Of a stretch of DNA of 40,743 bases, positions 31,145-39,377 are shown piece by piece. Within the stretch, counting starts at the first letter, position 1; each line of letters begins with the position of its first letter. Made by a program: the position numbers and the translations under genes. The notes below the pieces were generated by a model. That model made no database searches, had not been told where the DNA came from, and was given only the letters and a program-made list of their open reading frames with translations. Location: positions 1-40,743 of the forward strand of contig JAKFXB010000007.1 in the NCBI GenBank assembly GCA_021731585.1. Direction: 5' to 3'. Source of the stretch: Alphaproteobacteria bacterium. GTDB taxonomy: Bacteria; Pseudomonadota; Alphaproteobacteria; UBA9655.

Positions 31145-31702
31145 ATGAAAATAAAATCGAAACGATATTCGACAAACCTGGTTTTACCAAAAACTTTAGT
31201 CCTTGTTGGTTTGATGGGAGCTGGTAAAAGCAGCATTGGCTGGCGTATTGCCCAAAAGCTAGGCATCCCCTTTAATGACTCTGATCAAGAAGTTGAACGG
31301 GCGGCAGGCTGCTCCGTTGCCGATATTTTTGAAACATGGGGTGAAAAAGCTTTTCGCGATGCGGAAAGACGAGTTATCAAACGTCTTTTAAGTAGCCAAA
31401 CTCAAGTAGTCTCTACAGGAGATGGGGCTTTCATTGATGATGAAAGCCGTGAGCTTATCAAGGAAAATGCTATTTCTCTTTGGTTGAGAGCTGATCCTGA
31501 AATTTTATATGAGCGGGTCAGCCGTCGAGATACGCGCCCCCTTCTGTTTGAAGGAGATGCCAAAGAAATTTTGGAAGAAATGATTGAAAAACGTTATCCC
31601 ATTTATGCTGAGGCTGATCTTATGGTTGAAAGTAATGATGATGCCCATGAAGCCACGGTAGAGCGCGTTATTGAGGTTCTTAAAAATTATATCTATGATT
31701 AA
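31145..31702 (+). CDS. aroK: Shikimate kinase with an altered glycine triplet
   Basis: The enzyme phosphorylates shikimate in the chorismate pathway. From the ATG at 31145 it has 185 residues, the usual size. The frame is open to 31055, but that part overlaps the mlaE start and lacks family similarity. Motifs are Walker A GLMGAGKSS (22-30), NDSDQEVERAAGCSVADIFE, FRDAE, the lid RRDTRPLL and YPIYAEADL. The conserved substrate-binding GGG reads TGDGAF, with Asp93 in place of the middle Gly. aroB, the usual downstream partner, is absent; mlaA follows instead. Family assignment is firm; full activity is open. Confidence 0.9.
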   Translation: MKIKSKRYSTNLVLPKTLVLVGLMGAGKSSIGWRIAQKLGIPFNDSDQEVERAAGCSVADIFETWGEKAFRDAERRVIKRLLSSQTQVVSTGDGAFIDDESRELIKENAISLWLRADPEILYERVSRRDTRPLLFEGDAKEILEEMIEKRYPIYAEADLMVESNDDAHEATVERVIEVLKNYIYD

Positions 31703-31782
31703 ATCTGTCTTTTTTGACGCCTTTACAGTTTTATCATAGGAGCCTAAACTCCCTCTAATTTAAATTACAATGTGAAAGTTAC

Positions 31783-32634
31783 ATGAATTATATCTTTACC
31801 ATACTTCTTTCCTTCCTTCTTCTCATCCCGTCAGTACGGGCGCAAGAGGATGCCTATAGTTATATGGATACAGATAAACATCCAGGGGAGACCCTCGAAA
31901 TTAGTCCTGAGGAATTTGAAGAAGTCCTTAATCCTCCTTCCAACCTGGAAGATAATGATCCTCTAGAGGATATCAATCGCATCACTTTTGAGGTTAACAA
32001 CTTCCTTGACGACGTCCTTTTTGATCCAATTTCCGCTATGTATGTCGGGGTTGTTCCAGAATTTTTGCGTGAAAGAGTCGGCTATTTCTTACGAAATTTG
32101 AGCGAACCTATTGTTTTAGTGAATAATATCCTTCAAGGAGAGATGCAAGACGCCGAAGATACACTTCGCAGGTTTGCCATTAACTCAACTGTCGGTCTCG
32201 GGGGAATTTTTGATGTCTCGACAGATTTAGACATTCCCTATAAACGAGAAGATTTTGGACTCACCCTTGCTTCGTGGGGATTTGAAGAAGGACCTTATAT
32301 TGTTCTTCCGATTCTAGGACCTTCAAATTTGCGTGACACCATTGGGCGCATTGGAGATTATGGTTTTGATTCTATCAATTGGTGGGCTTATTTTACTGAT
32401 GACAATGCCGTTTATAGCTATACTCGCACAGGTGTTCAAATTTTAGATGCTAAATCAGACAACATTGAAATCATCACTGACTTAAAAACTAATTCGATCG
32501 ACCCTTATGCGACGTTTCGTTCATGGTATACAGAACGGCGCAGGAGTTTGAGCTCAAAAAATGAGGGAAGAGTCATAGAAACGGCACAACCTGAGGATGA
32601 GGACGAGGAGGATCTTGAAGATGATGAATATTAA
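31783..32634 (+). CDS. mlaA: Outer-membrane Mla component MlaA (VacJ), without lipobox
   Basis: MlaA removes misplaced phospholipids from the outer leaflet and passes them to MlaC. The 283 residues show the family core NDPLEDINRITFEVNNFLDD, FLRNLSEPIVLVNNILQG, RRFAINSTVGLGGIFD, KREDFGLTLASWGFEEGPY and LPILGPSNLRDTIGR. The N-terminal signal ends SVRAQEDA and has no lipobox Cys, so unlike E. coli MlaA it should not be a lipoprotein. The C-terminal tail is strongly acidic (EDEDEEDLEDDEY). It is coupled to mlaC by overlap or close spacing. Confidence 0.95.
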   Translation: MNYIFTILLSFLLLIPSVRAQEDAYSYMDTDKHPGETLEISPEEFEEVLNPPSNLEDNDPLEDINRITFEVNNFLDDVLFDPISAMYVGVVPEFLRERVGYFLRNLSEPIVLVNNILQGEMQDAEDTLRRFAINSTVGLGGIFDVSTDLDIPYKREDFGLTLASWGFEEGPYIVLPILGPSNLRDTIGRIGDYGFDSINWWAYFTDDNAVYSYTRTGVQILDAKSDNIEIITDLKTNSIDPYATFRSWYTERRRSLSSKNEGRVIETAQPEDEDEEDLEDDEY

Positions 32635-33244
32635 GAAAGGCTCTTTCATGAAAAAGGCTATTTTTACTCTGCTTTCTTTTTTGACATGGATTCACGTCAG
32701 TCATGCGGAAACTAATTGCAATGATGCAAAAACTTTTATGAGCGATATGGGGGAAAATGTTATTTCTCTCCTCACTAACCAATCCATTTCTGACAAAGAA
32801 AGAGCGGATCAATTCCGTACCATTCTTGAAACACGATTTAATCTGAAAGCTATTGGAAAGTTTGTCTTAGGGCGCTATTGGAAGCAAGCAAGCGATGAAG
32901 AAAAGCAAACATTTATAAACCTTTTCAAGGAAACCACGGTTGCCACTTACGCCACTCGCTTTAAAGATTATACTTCAGAAAAATTTGAAATCCGCGGCTG
33001 TCACGTTGAGGCGGATGGGGGCGTTATTGTCTCAAGTCAAATTATGAGGCCCAATGGGCAAACCATACCCATTAATTGGAAGATTTTTGAAAAAAAGGGG
33101 GAGATGAGGGTCTACGATGTTATTTTAGAAGGCATCAGCATGGGAATTACCCAGCGCTCTGAATTCTCCTCCGTCATTCAAAATGGTGGGGGAAAGCTTG
33201 AAGCTCTTAACAAAGCCCTTGAAATGAAAATGTCCCAATCTTAA
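32621..33244 (+). CDS. mlaC: Periplasmic phospholipid-binding protein MlaC
   Basis: MlaC (Ttg2D family) carries phospholipids across the periplasm between MlaA and MlaFED. From 32621 the product has 207 residues with a signal peptide ending in VSHA, then the family core (ETRFNLKAIGKFVLGRYWK, EEKQTFINLFKETTVATYA, YDVILEGISMGITQRSEF). Start choice: AGGAGG (about 32607-32612) inside the mlaA tail favours ATG at 32621 or 32624, overlapping mlaA. ATG at 32648 is also possible, with AAAGG before it. With mlaA it forms the second mla unit. Confidence 0.93.
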   Translation: MMNIKKGSFMKKAIFTLLSFLTWIHVSHAETNCNDAKTFMSDMGENVISLLTNQSISDKERADQFRTILETRFNLKAIGKFVLGRYWKQASDEEKQTFINLFKETTVATYATRFKDYTSEKFEIRGCHVEADGGVIVSSQIMRPNGQTIPINWKIFEKKGEMRVYDVILEGISMGITQRSEFSSVIQNGGGKLEALNKALEMKMSQS

Positions 33245-33264
33245 ACCCATCGAAGGCGGCGTAA

Positions 33265-34179
33265 ATGTTGGAGATTGACCGCTTTTTAGAAATGCTTGCC
33301 GCTGAGAAAGGAATGGCCCGCTCAACCTTAAGCGCCTATGAATCTGACTTAAAAGATTTTTCGGCCTTTCTCACACCCACAGAACTGAATTTAGCTACCT
33401 CTCAAGATATCCAAAACTATTTTATAACTCAAAAGCATTTAGCCCCCTCTTCTCTCTCAAGAAGACTCTCTTCTCTAAGGCAGTTTTATAAATATCTGAT
33501 GAGCGAAGAAAACTTAACAGAAAACCCTACAGTCTTAATAGAAGCTCCCCGTTATCGCCGAAAATTACCCAACGTCCTCAGTGAAGAGGATGTAAATCGT
33601 CTTTTAGAGGGAGCCCGCACCTGGAAAGGACCAGAAGGAGTGCGCCTTTCTGTATTGCTTGAACTTCTTTATGCGAGTGGTTTTCGGGTAAGTGAGCTCG
33701 TCACTCTTCCCACCACAGCTGCCATGGAAGTTTTAAAAAGTGAAAAACCTTTTCTTATGATTCGCGGAAAAGGTAACAAGGATCGCCTTGTCCCTTTAAC
33801 ATCCGCAGCTCTCAAGGCTCTCAAAGCCTATTTAAAAATACGCATGTCTTTCTTAAAAAAAGGGAAAGAGTCTCCCTGGCTCTTTCCTTCCCCCAGTAAA
33901 GAGGGGCATCTTACCCGTCAACGTTTTGGCCAACTTCTAAAAGAACTTGCTCTTAAGGTAGGACTCGACCCTCATTCTCTTTCTCCCCATACTCTCCGAC
34001 ATGCTTTCGCCACTCACCTTTTGCGTCATGGCGCGGATCTTATGATTGTCCAAAAGCTTTTGGGTCATAGTGATATCTCAACAACACAAATCTATACCCA
34101 CGTGGCTCAAGAGGATTTGGCTGAGGTGGTTAAGACTTATCATCCTTTAGGGAAATATAAGATTTCAGGTTTTGCTTGA
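33265..34179 (+). CDS. xerD: Site-specific tyrosine recombinase XerD
   Basis: XerD acts with XerC at dif to resolve chromosome dimers. The 304 residues carry a SAM-like N-terminal core-binding domain and the catalytic domain. Visible catalytic residues are Arg141 (SGFRVSEL), Lys169 or 172 (RGKGNKDR), His242 and Arg245 (HTLRHAFATHLL), His268 (LLGHSDIS) and Tyr277 (IYTHV). The end YHPLG fits XerD better than XerC, and the neighbour accA also fits alphaproteobacterial xerD. It is a housekeeping recombinase, not part of a mobile element. Confidence 0.92.
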   Translation: MLEIDRFLEMLAAEKGMARSTLSAYESDLKDFSAFLTPTELNLATSQDIQNYFITQKHLAPSSLSRRLSSLRQFYKYLMSEENLTENPTVLIEAPRYRRKLPNVLSEEDVNRLLEGARTWKGPEGVRLSVLLELLYASGFRVSELVTLPTTAAMEVLKSEKPFLMIRGKGNKDRLVPLTSAALKALKAYLKIRMSFLKKGKESPWLFPSPSKEGHLTRQRFGQLLKELALKVGLDPHSLSPHTLRHAFATHLLRHGADLMIVQKLLGHSDISTTQIYTHVAQEDLAEVVKTYHPLGKYKISGFA

Positions 34180-34239
34180 TCCAATGGCCAACCATCAGTA
34201 GATTCAATCCCAGAAGATAACTTTATTAGGAAAATAGCC

Positions 34240-35193
34240 ATGGCTGTAACACTTGAGTTTGAAAAGCCCATCGCTGAGCTAGAAGGCAAGCTTTCAGAGC
34301 TACGCCACCTTTCTTCAAATGGTGAAGTTAATATTGCTGCTGAAGTCAATCGCCTTCAAGAGAAAGTGGATACCCTCTTAAAGAAGACCTATGGATCTCT
34401 TTCTCCCTGGCAGAAGGTGTTAGTCGCGCGCCATCCCGAAAGACCGCATACAAGTGATTATATTGAAACCTTGATCACAAACTTTACCCCCCTAGCTGGA
34501 GACCGCAATTTTGCTGAAGATCAGGCCATCATTGGGGGCTTGGGAAAATTTAAAGGCCATCCCGTGATTGTGATGGGTCACGAAAAGGGCAAAGATACAG
34601 AGCTTCGTATAAAGCACAATTTTGGCATGCCGCGACCTGAAGGTTATCGAAAAGCTGTCCGTTTAATGCAACTTGCTGATAAGTTTAATTTACCCATCCT
34701 TACCTTCGTGGATACGGCCGGGGCCCATCCCGCCATTGAAGCTGAAGAGAGAGGACAATCTGAAGCCATTGCGCGAAGCCTTGAGGTAAGCGGTTCTGTT
34801 CAGGTGCCCATCATCACAACCATTATTGGAGAAGGGGGTTCAGGCGGAGCCGTCGCCCTTGCCTTTGCAAACGTTGTCTTGATGCTTGAGCATGCCATTT
34901 ATTCCGTAATTTCTCCTGAAGGCTGTGCCTCAATTCTGTGGAGAACACGGGATAAGAAAGAAGAAGCGGCAGCGGCTCAAAAGCTCACCGCCCAAGATTT
35001 AAAGAAGCTGGGAGTCATTGACGCCATCATCCCTGAGCCATTAGGTGGGGCACAACGGAATGCGAAAACTGTTATTACGGCCGTTGGAGTGGCCATTGAG
35101 AAGTCTTTAACACCACTTCTCTCTCTCGACCGACAAACCCTACGTGATAAACGTCGAGCTAAATTTTTAAACATGGGACGTCTTCCCGTATAA
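34240..35193 (+). CDS. accA: Acetyl-CoA carboxylase carboxyltransferase subunit alpha
   Basis: AccA is half of the carboxyltransferase that makes malonyl-CoA, the substrate of FabD. The 317-residue length matches the family. Signatures are LEFEKPIAELE at the start, HPERPHTSDYIE, GRxx-type core around GGLGKFKGHPVIVMG, MPRPEGYRKAVRLM, TFVDTAGAHPAIEAEERGQS and GEGGSGGAVALAFAN, then VISPEGCASILWR. It is 60 bases after xerD on the same strand. Confidence 0.98.
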   Translation: MAVTLEFEKPIAELEGKLSELRHLSSNGEVNIAAEVNRLQEKVDTLLKKTYGSLSPWQKVLVARHPERPHTSDYIETLITNFTPLAGDRNFAEDQAIIGGLGKFKGHPVIVMGHEKGKDTELRIKHNFGMPRPEGYRKAVRLMQLADKFNLPILTFVDTAGAHPAIEAEERGQSEAIARSLEVSGSVQVPIITTIIGEGGSGGAVALAFANVVLMLEHAIYSVISPEGCASILWRTRDKKEEAAAAQKLTAQDLKKLGVIDAIIPEPLGGAQRNAKTVITAVGVAIEKSLTPLLSLDRQTLRDKRRAKFLNMGRLPV

Positions 35194-35213
35194 TTTTAAC
35201 CTTAGGAATCAAA

Positions 35214-35855
35214 ATGCTTAACTTTACCAAAGAGTCTATGCAGCACTACGTTCAATTCTTAAACATTGCGGAAAAACTGAAATGTGAGATGCGCCACTCG
35301 TGGTTATCGTCAGGGCGACAAGAAAGTGTGGCCGAACACAGCTGGCGCATGGGCCTTATGGCCATGACTTTCTTTCCTTATTTATCTCAAAAAGTTGATC
35401 TTGAAAAATGTCTAAAAATGGCCATCATCCATGATTTGGCCGAAGCTGAAGTCGGGGATATTCCTGTTTTTGAAACCCAAACTCTCGAAGCCAAGAAAAG
35501 TAAGTTTATTGCCGAGAAGATGGCTATGGAAAAAATCTGTGCTTTAATAGAAGATCCCCTGGGGCAGGAGCTTTTTACCCTTTGGGAAGAATATGAAAGT
35601 AAAGAATCCTATGAGGCTAAATTCGTTAATGCACTAGATAAAATTGAAGTTTTTCTTCAGCATATTGAAGCTCCTCTTTCGACTTGGACAGAGCTTGAAA
35701 AAGATATGCTCTTTCAAGAAAAATGGCTATGCGCCCACTGTCGGTTTGAGCCCTGCCTTCTTGAGCTTGCGGAAGAAATTATCAATCAGGGGATTCAAAA
35801 GGTAAAGGACGCCGGCGAGGACATTTCAAAGGTTGCTGAAAGAGCGATGTCTTAG
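35214..35855 (+). CDS. HD-domain phosphohydrolase (YfbR/HDDC2-like)
   Basis: This 213-residue HD-superfamily protein has metal-binding residues His42 (AEHSWRMG), His73-Asp74 (IIHDLAEAEVGD) and Asp142 (NALDKIEVF). This pattern and the sequence around it resemble YfbR/HDDC2-type 5'-deoxynucleotidases that hydrolyse dNMPs. The exact substrate cannot be told from sequence alone. It lies 20 bases after accA and may be co-transcribed with it. Confidence 0.85.
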   Translation: MLNFTKESMQHYVQFLNIAEKLKCEMRHSWLSSGRQESVAEHSWRMGLMAMTFFPYLSQKVDLEKCLKMAIIHDLAEAEVGDIPVFETQTLEAKKSKFIAEKMAMEKICALIEDPLGQELFTLWEEYESKESYEAKFVNALDKIEVFLQHIEAPLSTWTELEKDMLFQEKWLCAHCRFEPCLLELAEEIINQGIQKVKDAGEDISKVAERAMS

Positions 35856-35907
35856 CGAGACAAACTATTGCGCCAGCAATTTTGTTGTTGAAAATATTAA
35901 AACTACG

Positions 35908-36234
35908 TTATTCAGGATTATCCAACCTCAAAATCACCACATCATCGGGATGGGTGTAGCCCAGTTTTTGACGGACCTGCTGATCAAGGAGATCGCGATT
36001 GATGCTCTCCGGACGTAAGGCTTGGACTTTTTCTTCCAGCTCTTCTCGTTCAAAAATTACTTCCCGAAGCTGACTCTCCACCATATGAAAGCGTTCTTGA
36101 AGTTTAAACCAGGCCAGCAACCCCCTCTCCCCTTGGATCGAATGATAAATAAAATACCCCATCACAGAGAGAACCATAAAAGGAGCAATGGCTTTTTGAC
36201 TCAATCTTTGAAAATTACGCATTCTTAAATTCAT
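35908..36234 (-). CDS. ftsB: Septum formation initiator (FtsB/DivIC-like)
   Basis: This is a short bitopic protein of 108 residues. A basic N-terminus and one membrane helix (about 16-33) are followed by a coiled coil (about 40-70: MVESQLREVIFEREELEEKV) and the family end with QVRQKLGYTHPDDVVILRL. FtsB-like proteins act with FtsL and FtsQ at the division site. An internal ATG four codons in (36222) is an alternative start. The family is clear; orthology to ftsB is likely. Confidence 0.85.
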   Translation of the reverse strand: MNLRMRNFQRLSQKAIAPFMVLSVMGYFIYHSIQGERGLLAWFKLQERFHMVESQLREVIFEREELEEKVQALRPESINRDLLDQQVRQKLGYTHPDDVVILRLDNPE

Positions 36235-36298
36235 GAAAAGTATTTTAACGGATTTCCTAAGTTAATGAAAGATGAAAATCCTTTACAAACCTTGGCGT

Positions 36299-36952
36299 CT
36301 ACAACGTTCCAAACAGACGATCGCCCGCATCTCCAAGGCCGGGAACAATATAAGCCTTTTCATTCAGCTTTTCATCCAAGGCAGCTGTATAAATGGGAAT
36401 ATTGGAAAATTTTTCATTAAACACTGTTACGCCTTCAGGAGCGGCTACCAAAGAAATAAACTTAATCTTGGAAGAATCCACTCCATGCTTTAAAAGGATC
36501 TCAATGCCAGCTACCGCCGAATTTCCCGTCGCTAGCATGGGATCCACAAGAAAGAAAAGACGACCATTAGCTTTCGGAAGCTTGACCAAATATTCAACGG
36601 GTTTCTTTGTGACGGGATCACGATACATGCCTATATGGCCCTCATCTGCCTCGGGCATCAACTCCAAAAGGCCGTCCGCCATACCAAGGCCGGCACGTAA
36701 AATGGGAACAATCACAGGCGTTGCGCCGATGATAACAGGGGCCTCCATTGTAGCAAGAGGAGTTGAAATTTTCTCCGTGCCTAAAGGAAGATCGCGAGTA
36801 ATCTCATACCCCATAAGGAGAGCAATTTCACGAAGAAGCTGCCGAAAGGCATGTTTTGGCGTATCTGTTTTTCGCATTTGGGTCATTTTATGTTGTATAA
36901 GAGGATGATTAATGATGTGAAGATTCGGAAATTGTGAACACGTTATTGTCAT
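36299..36952 (-). CDS. upp: Uracil phosphoribosyltransferase
   Basis: Upp salvages uracil with PRPP to give UMP. From the ATG at 36952 the product has 217 residues with the family opening [18 protein letters not shown]. The PRPP-binding loop is [29 protein letters not shown] and the C-terminal [13 protein letters not shown] are standard. The start has GAGGTG about 6 bases upstream; a GTG at 36961 is less likely. Uracil salvage suits a host-dependent organism. Confidence 0.96.
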   Translation of the reverse strand: MTITCSQFPNLHIINHPLIQHKMTQMRKTDTPKHAFRQLLREIALLMGYEITRDLPLGTEKISTPLATMEAPVIIGATPVIVPILRAGLGMADGLLELMPEADEGHIGMYRDPVTKKPVEYLVKLPKANGRLFFLVDPMLATGNSAVAGIEILLKHGVDSSKIKFISLVAAPEGVTVFNEKFSNIPIYTAALDEKLNEKAYIVPGLGDAGDRLFGTL

Positions 36953-36961
36953 AATAAACAC

Positions 36962-37236
36962 CTCATTTCGCCCTTAACCTAGGGCAGCTCACAAAATTCA
37001 TCAAGTGCTAAAATGCATAAAATTAGCAACGCCGACATCATACTCTTCCATAGTGGAAATTTTATACTGGCCGGACTTATTTCGGTGATATTACCCCACC
37101 TCTTCTCTGACAAAGGTTAGAAGCGAGCCAGTCTTAAATTGATACGAATTATATCATTAATGAGACATCCCGCTGCCCCTCAGCGGGATTGTAAGACTCC
37201 AAGGCAAGTTGAATCTTGATTACAACCAATTCCCTT
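36962..37236. other. Gene-free stretch between upp and the unknown exported protein
   Basis: These 275 bases hold no frame I would support. Apart from the hairpin at 37167-37189, the part from about 37050 to 37100 (ACTGGCCGGACTTATTTCGG and its surroundings) has a GC-rich texture unlike the AT-rich spacers here. It might be a relic of a mobile element or an old gene. I cannot name it. Confidence 0.3.
37167..37189 (-). terminator. Hairpin after the unknown exported protein gene
   Basis: ATCCCGCTG (37167-37175) pairs with CAGCGGGAT (37181-37189) around a 5-base loop. It lies about 50 bases after the stop at 37237 on the minus strand. No clear U-tract follows on either strand, so it is a terminator only by position and stem strength. 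Confidence 0.45.
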
Positions 37237-38037
37237 CTATTCAGAAAGCTTGGAATGAATTCTGGCTGCAAAACGCTGAAGTGACGCTCTTTCCTCTTGG
37301 CTTTCAGCTCCACTCATACTTTTTGCTGATGCAGCAATATCTTTTAAGATACGTTTATCTGGCTTCTTGCTGAGATAATACTCTTGAAAAAAACGAACTC
37401 TGAGATTAAGTCCTGCGTATATCTCAGCTGTTGATTGAATTGTAGCAATTCCCCGTGAGTGTACAGGTGAATATCCTTCGCCGCAGATTGTTAATCGAAT
37501 AGAATGTAATGAATGCCCTATCTCCCAATGGACGGGTTCCTCTATTTCTCCCGACAAACGCTTTTTGACACGGTCATAAAAGAAATTAAGTCTCGTTCTC
37601 TCAAAACTCTTTTCAAGATGAGAGAGTGGAGAAGCAAATAAATTGCTCAAGGCTTGGGAGTGAAGGATTTCAAAGAAAGTAGTAGGGCTCTCATCACTTT
37701 GAGAAAGCCCCGTAGGACTTCCCATAGTTACTGGACGGTAAGAAGGATCTTCCTTCAGAAATTCTGCTACTTTTTTAAGATACTTTAGATGGGCTTGCCA
37801 TCCTCCAGTAAGTGCATTTTTTTCAAGATTTTCAAGAGTCTCTAAGGCCCCTTGGCGATTGGTTTTTTCATCCAAATGCTTTAAGCAAGGCACATGATTG
37901 GCTTCTTCTAACTCTTCCGGAGACTTTATAGCGTGCAGCAAAGAAGAAGAGCTCAATAAAGCTATGAGAACGACTCCTCCCAATGTCAAGTAAGTTTTAT
38001 CTTTTTTAAAATGCGTGCATGTATATGAATTCATCAT
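37237..38037 (-). CDS. Exported protein of unknown function
   Basis: The protein has 266 residues. A basic start and a hydrophobic segment (about 17-36, LTLGGVVLIALLSSSSLLHA) form a signal peptide likely cut after LHA. The mature part is mostly helical and charged, with two Cys (VPCLKHL and LTICGEG) and no repeat or motif that I know. It has its own leader of about 120 bases to rocD and a hairpin after its stop, so it looks like a single-gene unit. It could be a lineage-specific secreted protein. Confidence 0.65.
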   Translation of the reverse strand: MMNSYTCTHFKKDKTYLTLGGVVLIALLSSSSLLHAIKSPEELEEANHVPCLKHLDEKTNRQGALETLENLEKNALTGGWQAHLKYLKKVAEFLKEDPSYRPVTMGSPTGLSQSDESPTTFFEILHSQALSNLFASPLSHLEKSFERTRLNFFYDRVKKRLSGEIEEPVHWEIGHSLHSIRLTICGEGYSPVHSRGIATIQSTAEIYAGLNLRVRFFQEYYLSKKPDKRILKDIAASAKSMSGAESQEERASLQRFAARIHSKLSE

Positions 38038-38157
38038 AAATTTTCCTCCTGTTTTGCATATTTAATCATGTTTCAAGTAGTCTATGATGATTGTCCAAAA
38101 ATTTAAAGGCAAAAAGATTGATTTAAATAGAAGGGCTTAGAAAGTTTTAGATAGAAC

Positions 38158-39375
38158 TTACGATGCCCCTTTTTCCATTTCTTTTAACACATCTTCAAAA
38201 ACATCGAGTCCAAAATCTAGCTCTTCCTGGGTCACATTCAAGGGAGGAGCTATGCGAATAACCGTTGCGTGTGTATCTTTGGAGAGCACTCCCTTTTCGC
38301 TCATTTTTTCACACACTTTACGTGCCATCAAATGATTATCATGAAACTCAATACCAGCCCAAAGACCCATTCCCCTGACTTCCTTAACAAAGGGAGATTT
38401 AATTTTCTTGAGGCGCTCTAGCATATAAGCGCCCATTTTGGCGGAATGATCCGCCAATTTTTCTTCAAGCAATAAATTCATAGCTTCTTGGGCCACGGCA
38501 CATGCAAGAGGATTGCCCCCAAAGGTGGAGCCATGACTGCCAGGCGTCATCAACGAAAGCACATCATGACGGCCTAAAAAGAGGGAGATGGGAAGAAGCC
38601 CTCCCCCAAGGGCCTTGCCCAAAATCAAGCCATCGGGCTGAATACCTTCGTGTTGAAAGGCAAAAACTTTTCCTGTTCGACCGAATCCAGACTGCACTTC
38701 ATCTATAATAAGCAACACATTATTTTCTGTACAAATACGGCGCACTTCTTTCAAATAGCCTTTGGGTGGTACAATAATGCCAGCCTCTCCCTGAATAGGC
38801 TCCACCAAAAAAGCACAAGTATTCGGCGTAATAGCTTTTTCTAAGGCCTCAACATTCCCAAAAGGAATAGCTTTAAAGCCAGACGTCAAAGGACCAAAGT
38901 CCTTTTGATAATCTCGCTCTGTTGAAAAACTAATAATGGTTGTGGTACGGCCATGAAAGTTATTTTCCGCCACAATGATTTCAGCCTTATTTTCCGAAAT
39001 GCCTTTGGCTTGATATCCCCAGCGGCGAGCAACCTTAACCGCTGTTTCTACAGCCTCCGCTCCCGTATTCATAGGAATTCCCATATCAAGACCGGAAAGA
39101 GCGCAGGCTTTCTCCATCATAGGAGCCAATTGGTCCGAGAAAAACGCCCGGGAAGAGAGCGCCAGGAGTTGCGCTTGGTCATTCAGAGCCTTTACAAGCC
39201 GCGGATGAGAATGACCAAAGCTGACTGCTGAATAGGCAGTCATCAGATCCAGATACTTTTTGCCCTCAACATCCCAAAGCCAAGATCCTTTTCCTTTGTG
39301 TAAAACCACAGGAAGAGGTGTATAGATATTGGCACAGACAACGTTTTCACGAGCAATATAACTCTTCGCATTCAT
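38158..39375 (-). CDS. rocD: Ornithine aminotransferase
   Basis: This PLP enzyme converts ornithine and 2-oxoglutarate to glutamate semialdehyde and glutamate. The 405 residues show YLDLMTAYSAVSFGHSHPR, MNTGAEAVETAVKVAR, NNFHGRTTTIISFS, Asp225 in LLIIDEVQSGFGRTG, and the PLP Lys254 in LILGKALGGGLLPIS, with STFGGNPLACAVA after it. The pattern fits ornithine rather than acetylornithine transaminase, and the neighbour is arginase. It lies 2 bases after rocF. Confidence 0.95.
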   Translation of the reverse strand: MNAKSYIARENVVCANIYTPLPVVLHKGKGSWLWDVEGKKYLDLMTAYSAVSFGHSHPRLVKALNDQAQLLALSSRAFFSDQLAPMMEKACALSGLDMGIPMNTGAEAVETAVKVARRWGYQAKGISENKAEIIVAENNFHGRTTTIISFSTERDYQKDFGPLTSGFKAIPFGNVEALEKAITPNTCAFLVEPIQGEAGIIVPPKGYLKEVRRICTENNVLLIIDEVQSGFGRTGKVFAFQHEGIQPDGLILGKALGGGLLPISLFLGRHDVLSLMTPGSHGSTFGGNPLACAVAQEAMNLLLEEKLADHSAKMGAYMLERLKKIKSPFVKEVRGMGLWAGIEFHDNHLMARKVCEKMSEKGVLSKDTHATVIRIAPPLNVTQEELDFGLDVFEDVLKEMEKGAS

Positions 39376-39377
39376 TT

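Noticed and set aside
33265..34179. Tyrosine recombinase as the integrase of a mobile island
   Set aside because: Its sequence ending and accA neighbour fit housekeeping XerD, and no attachment-like repeats were seen next to it.
35833..36018. 61-codon plus-strand frame after the HD gene
   Set aside because: It overlaps the HD gene end and the minus-strand ftsB-like gene, and its sequence has no protein-like features.
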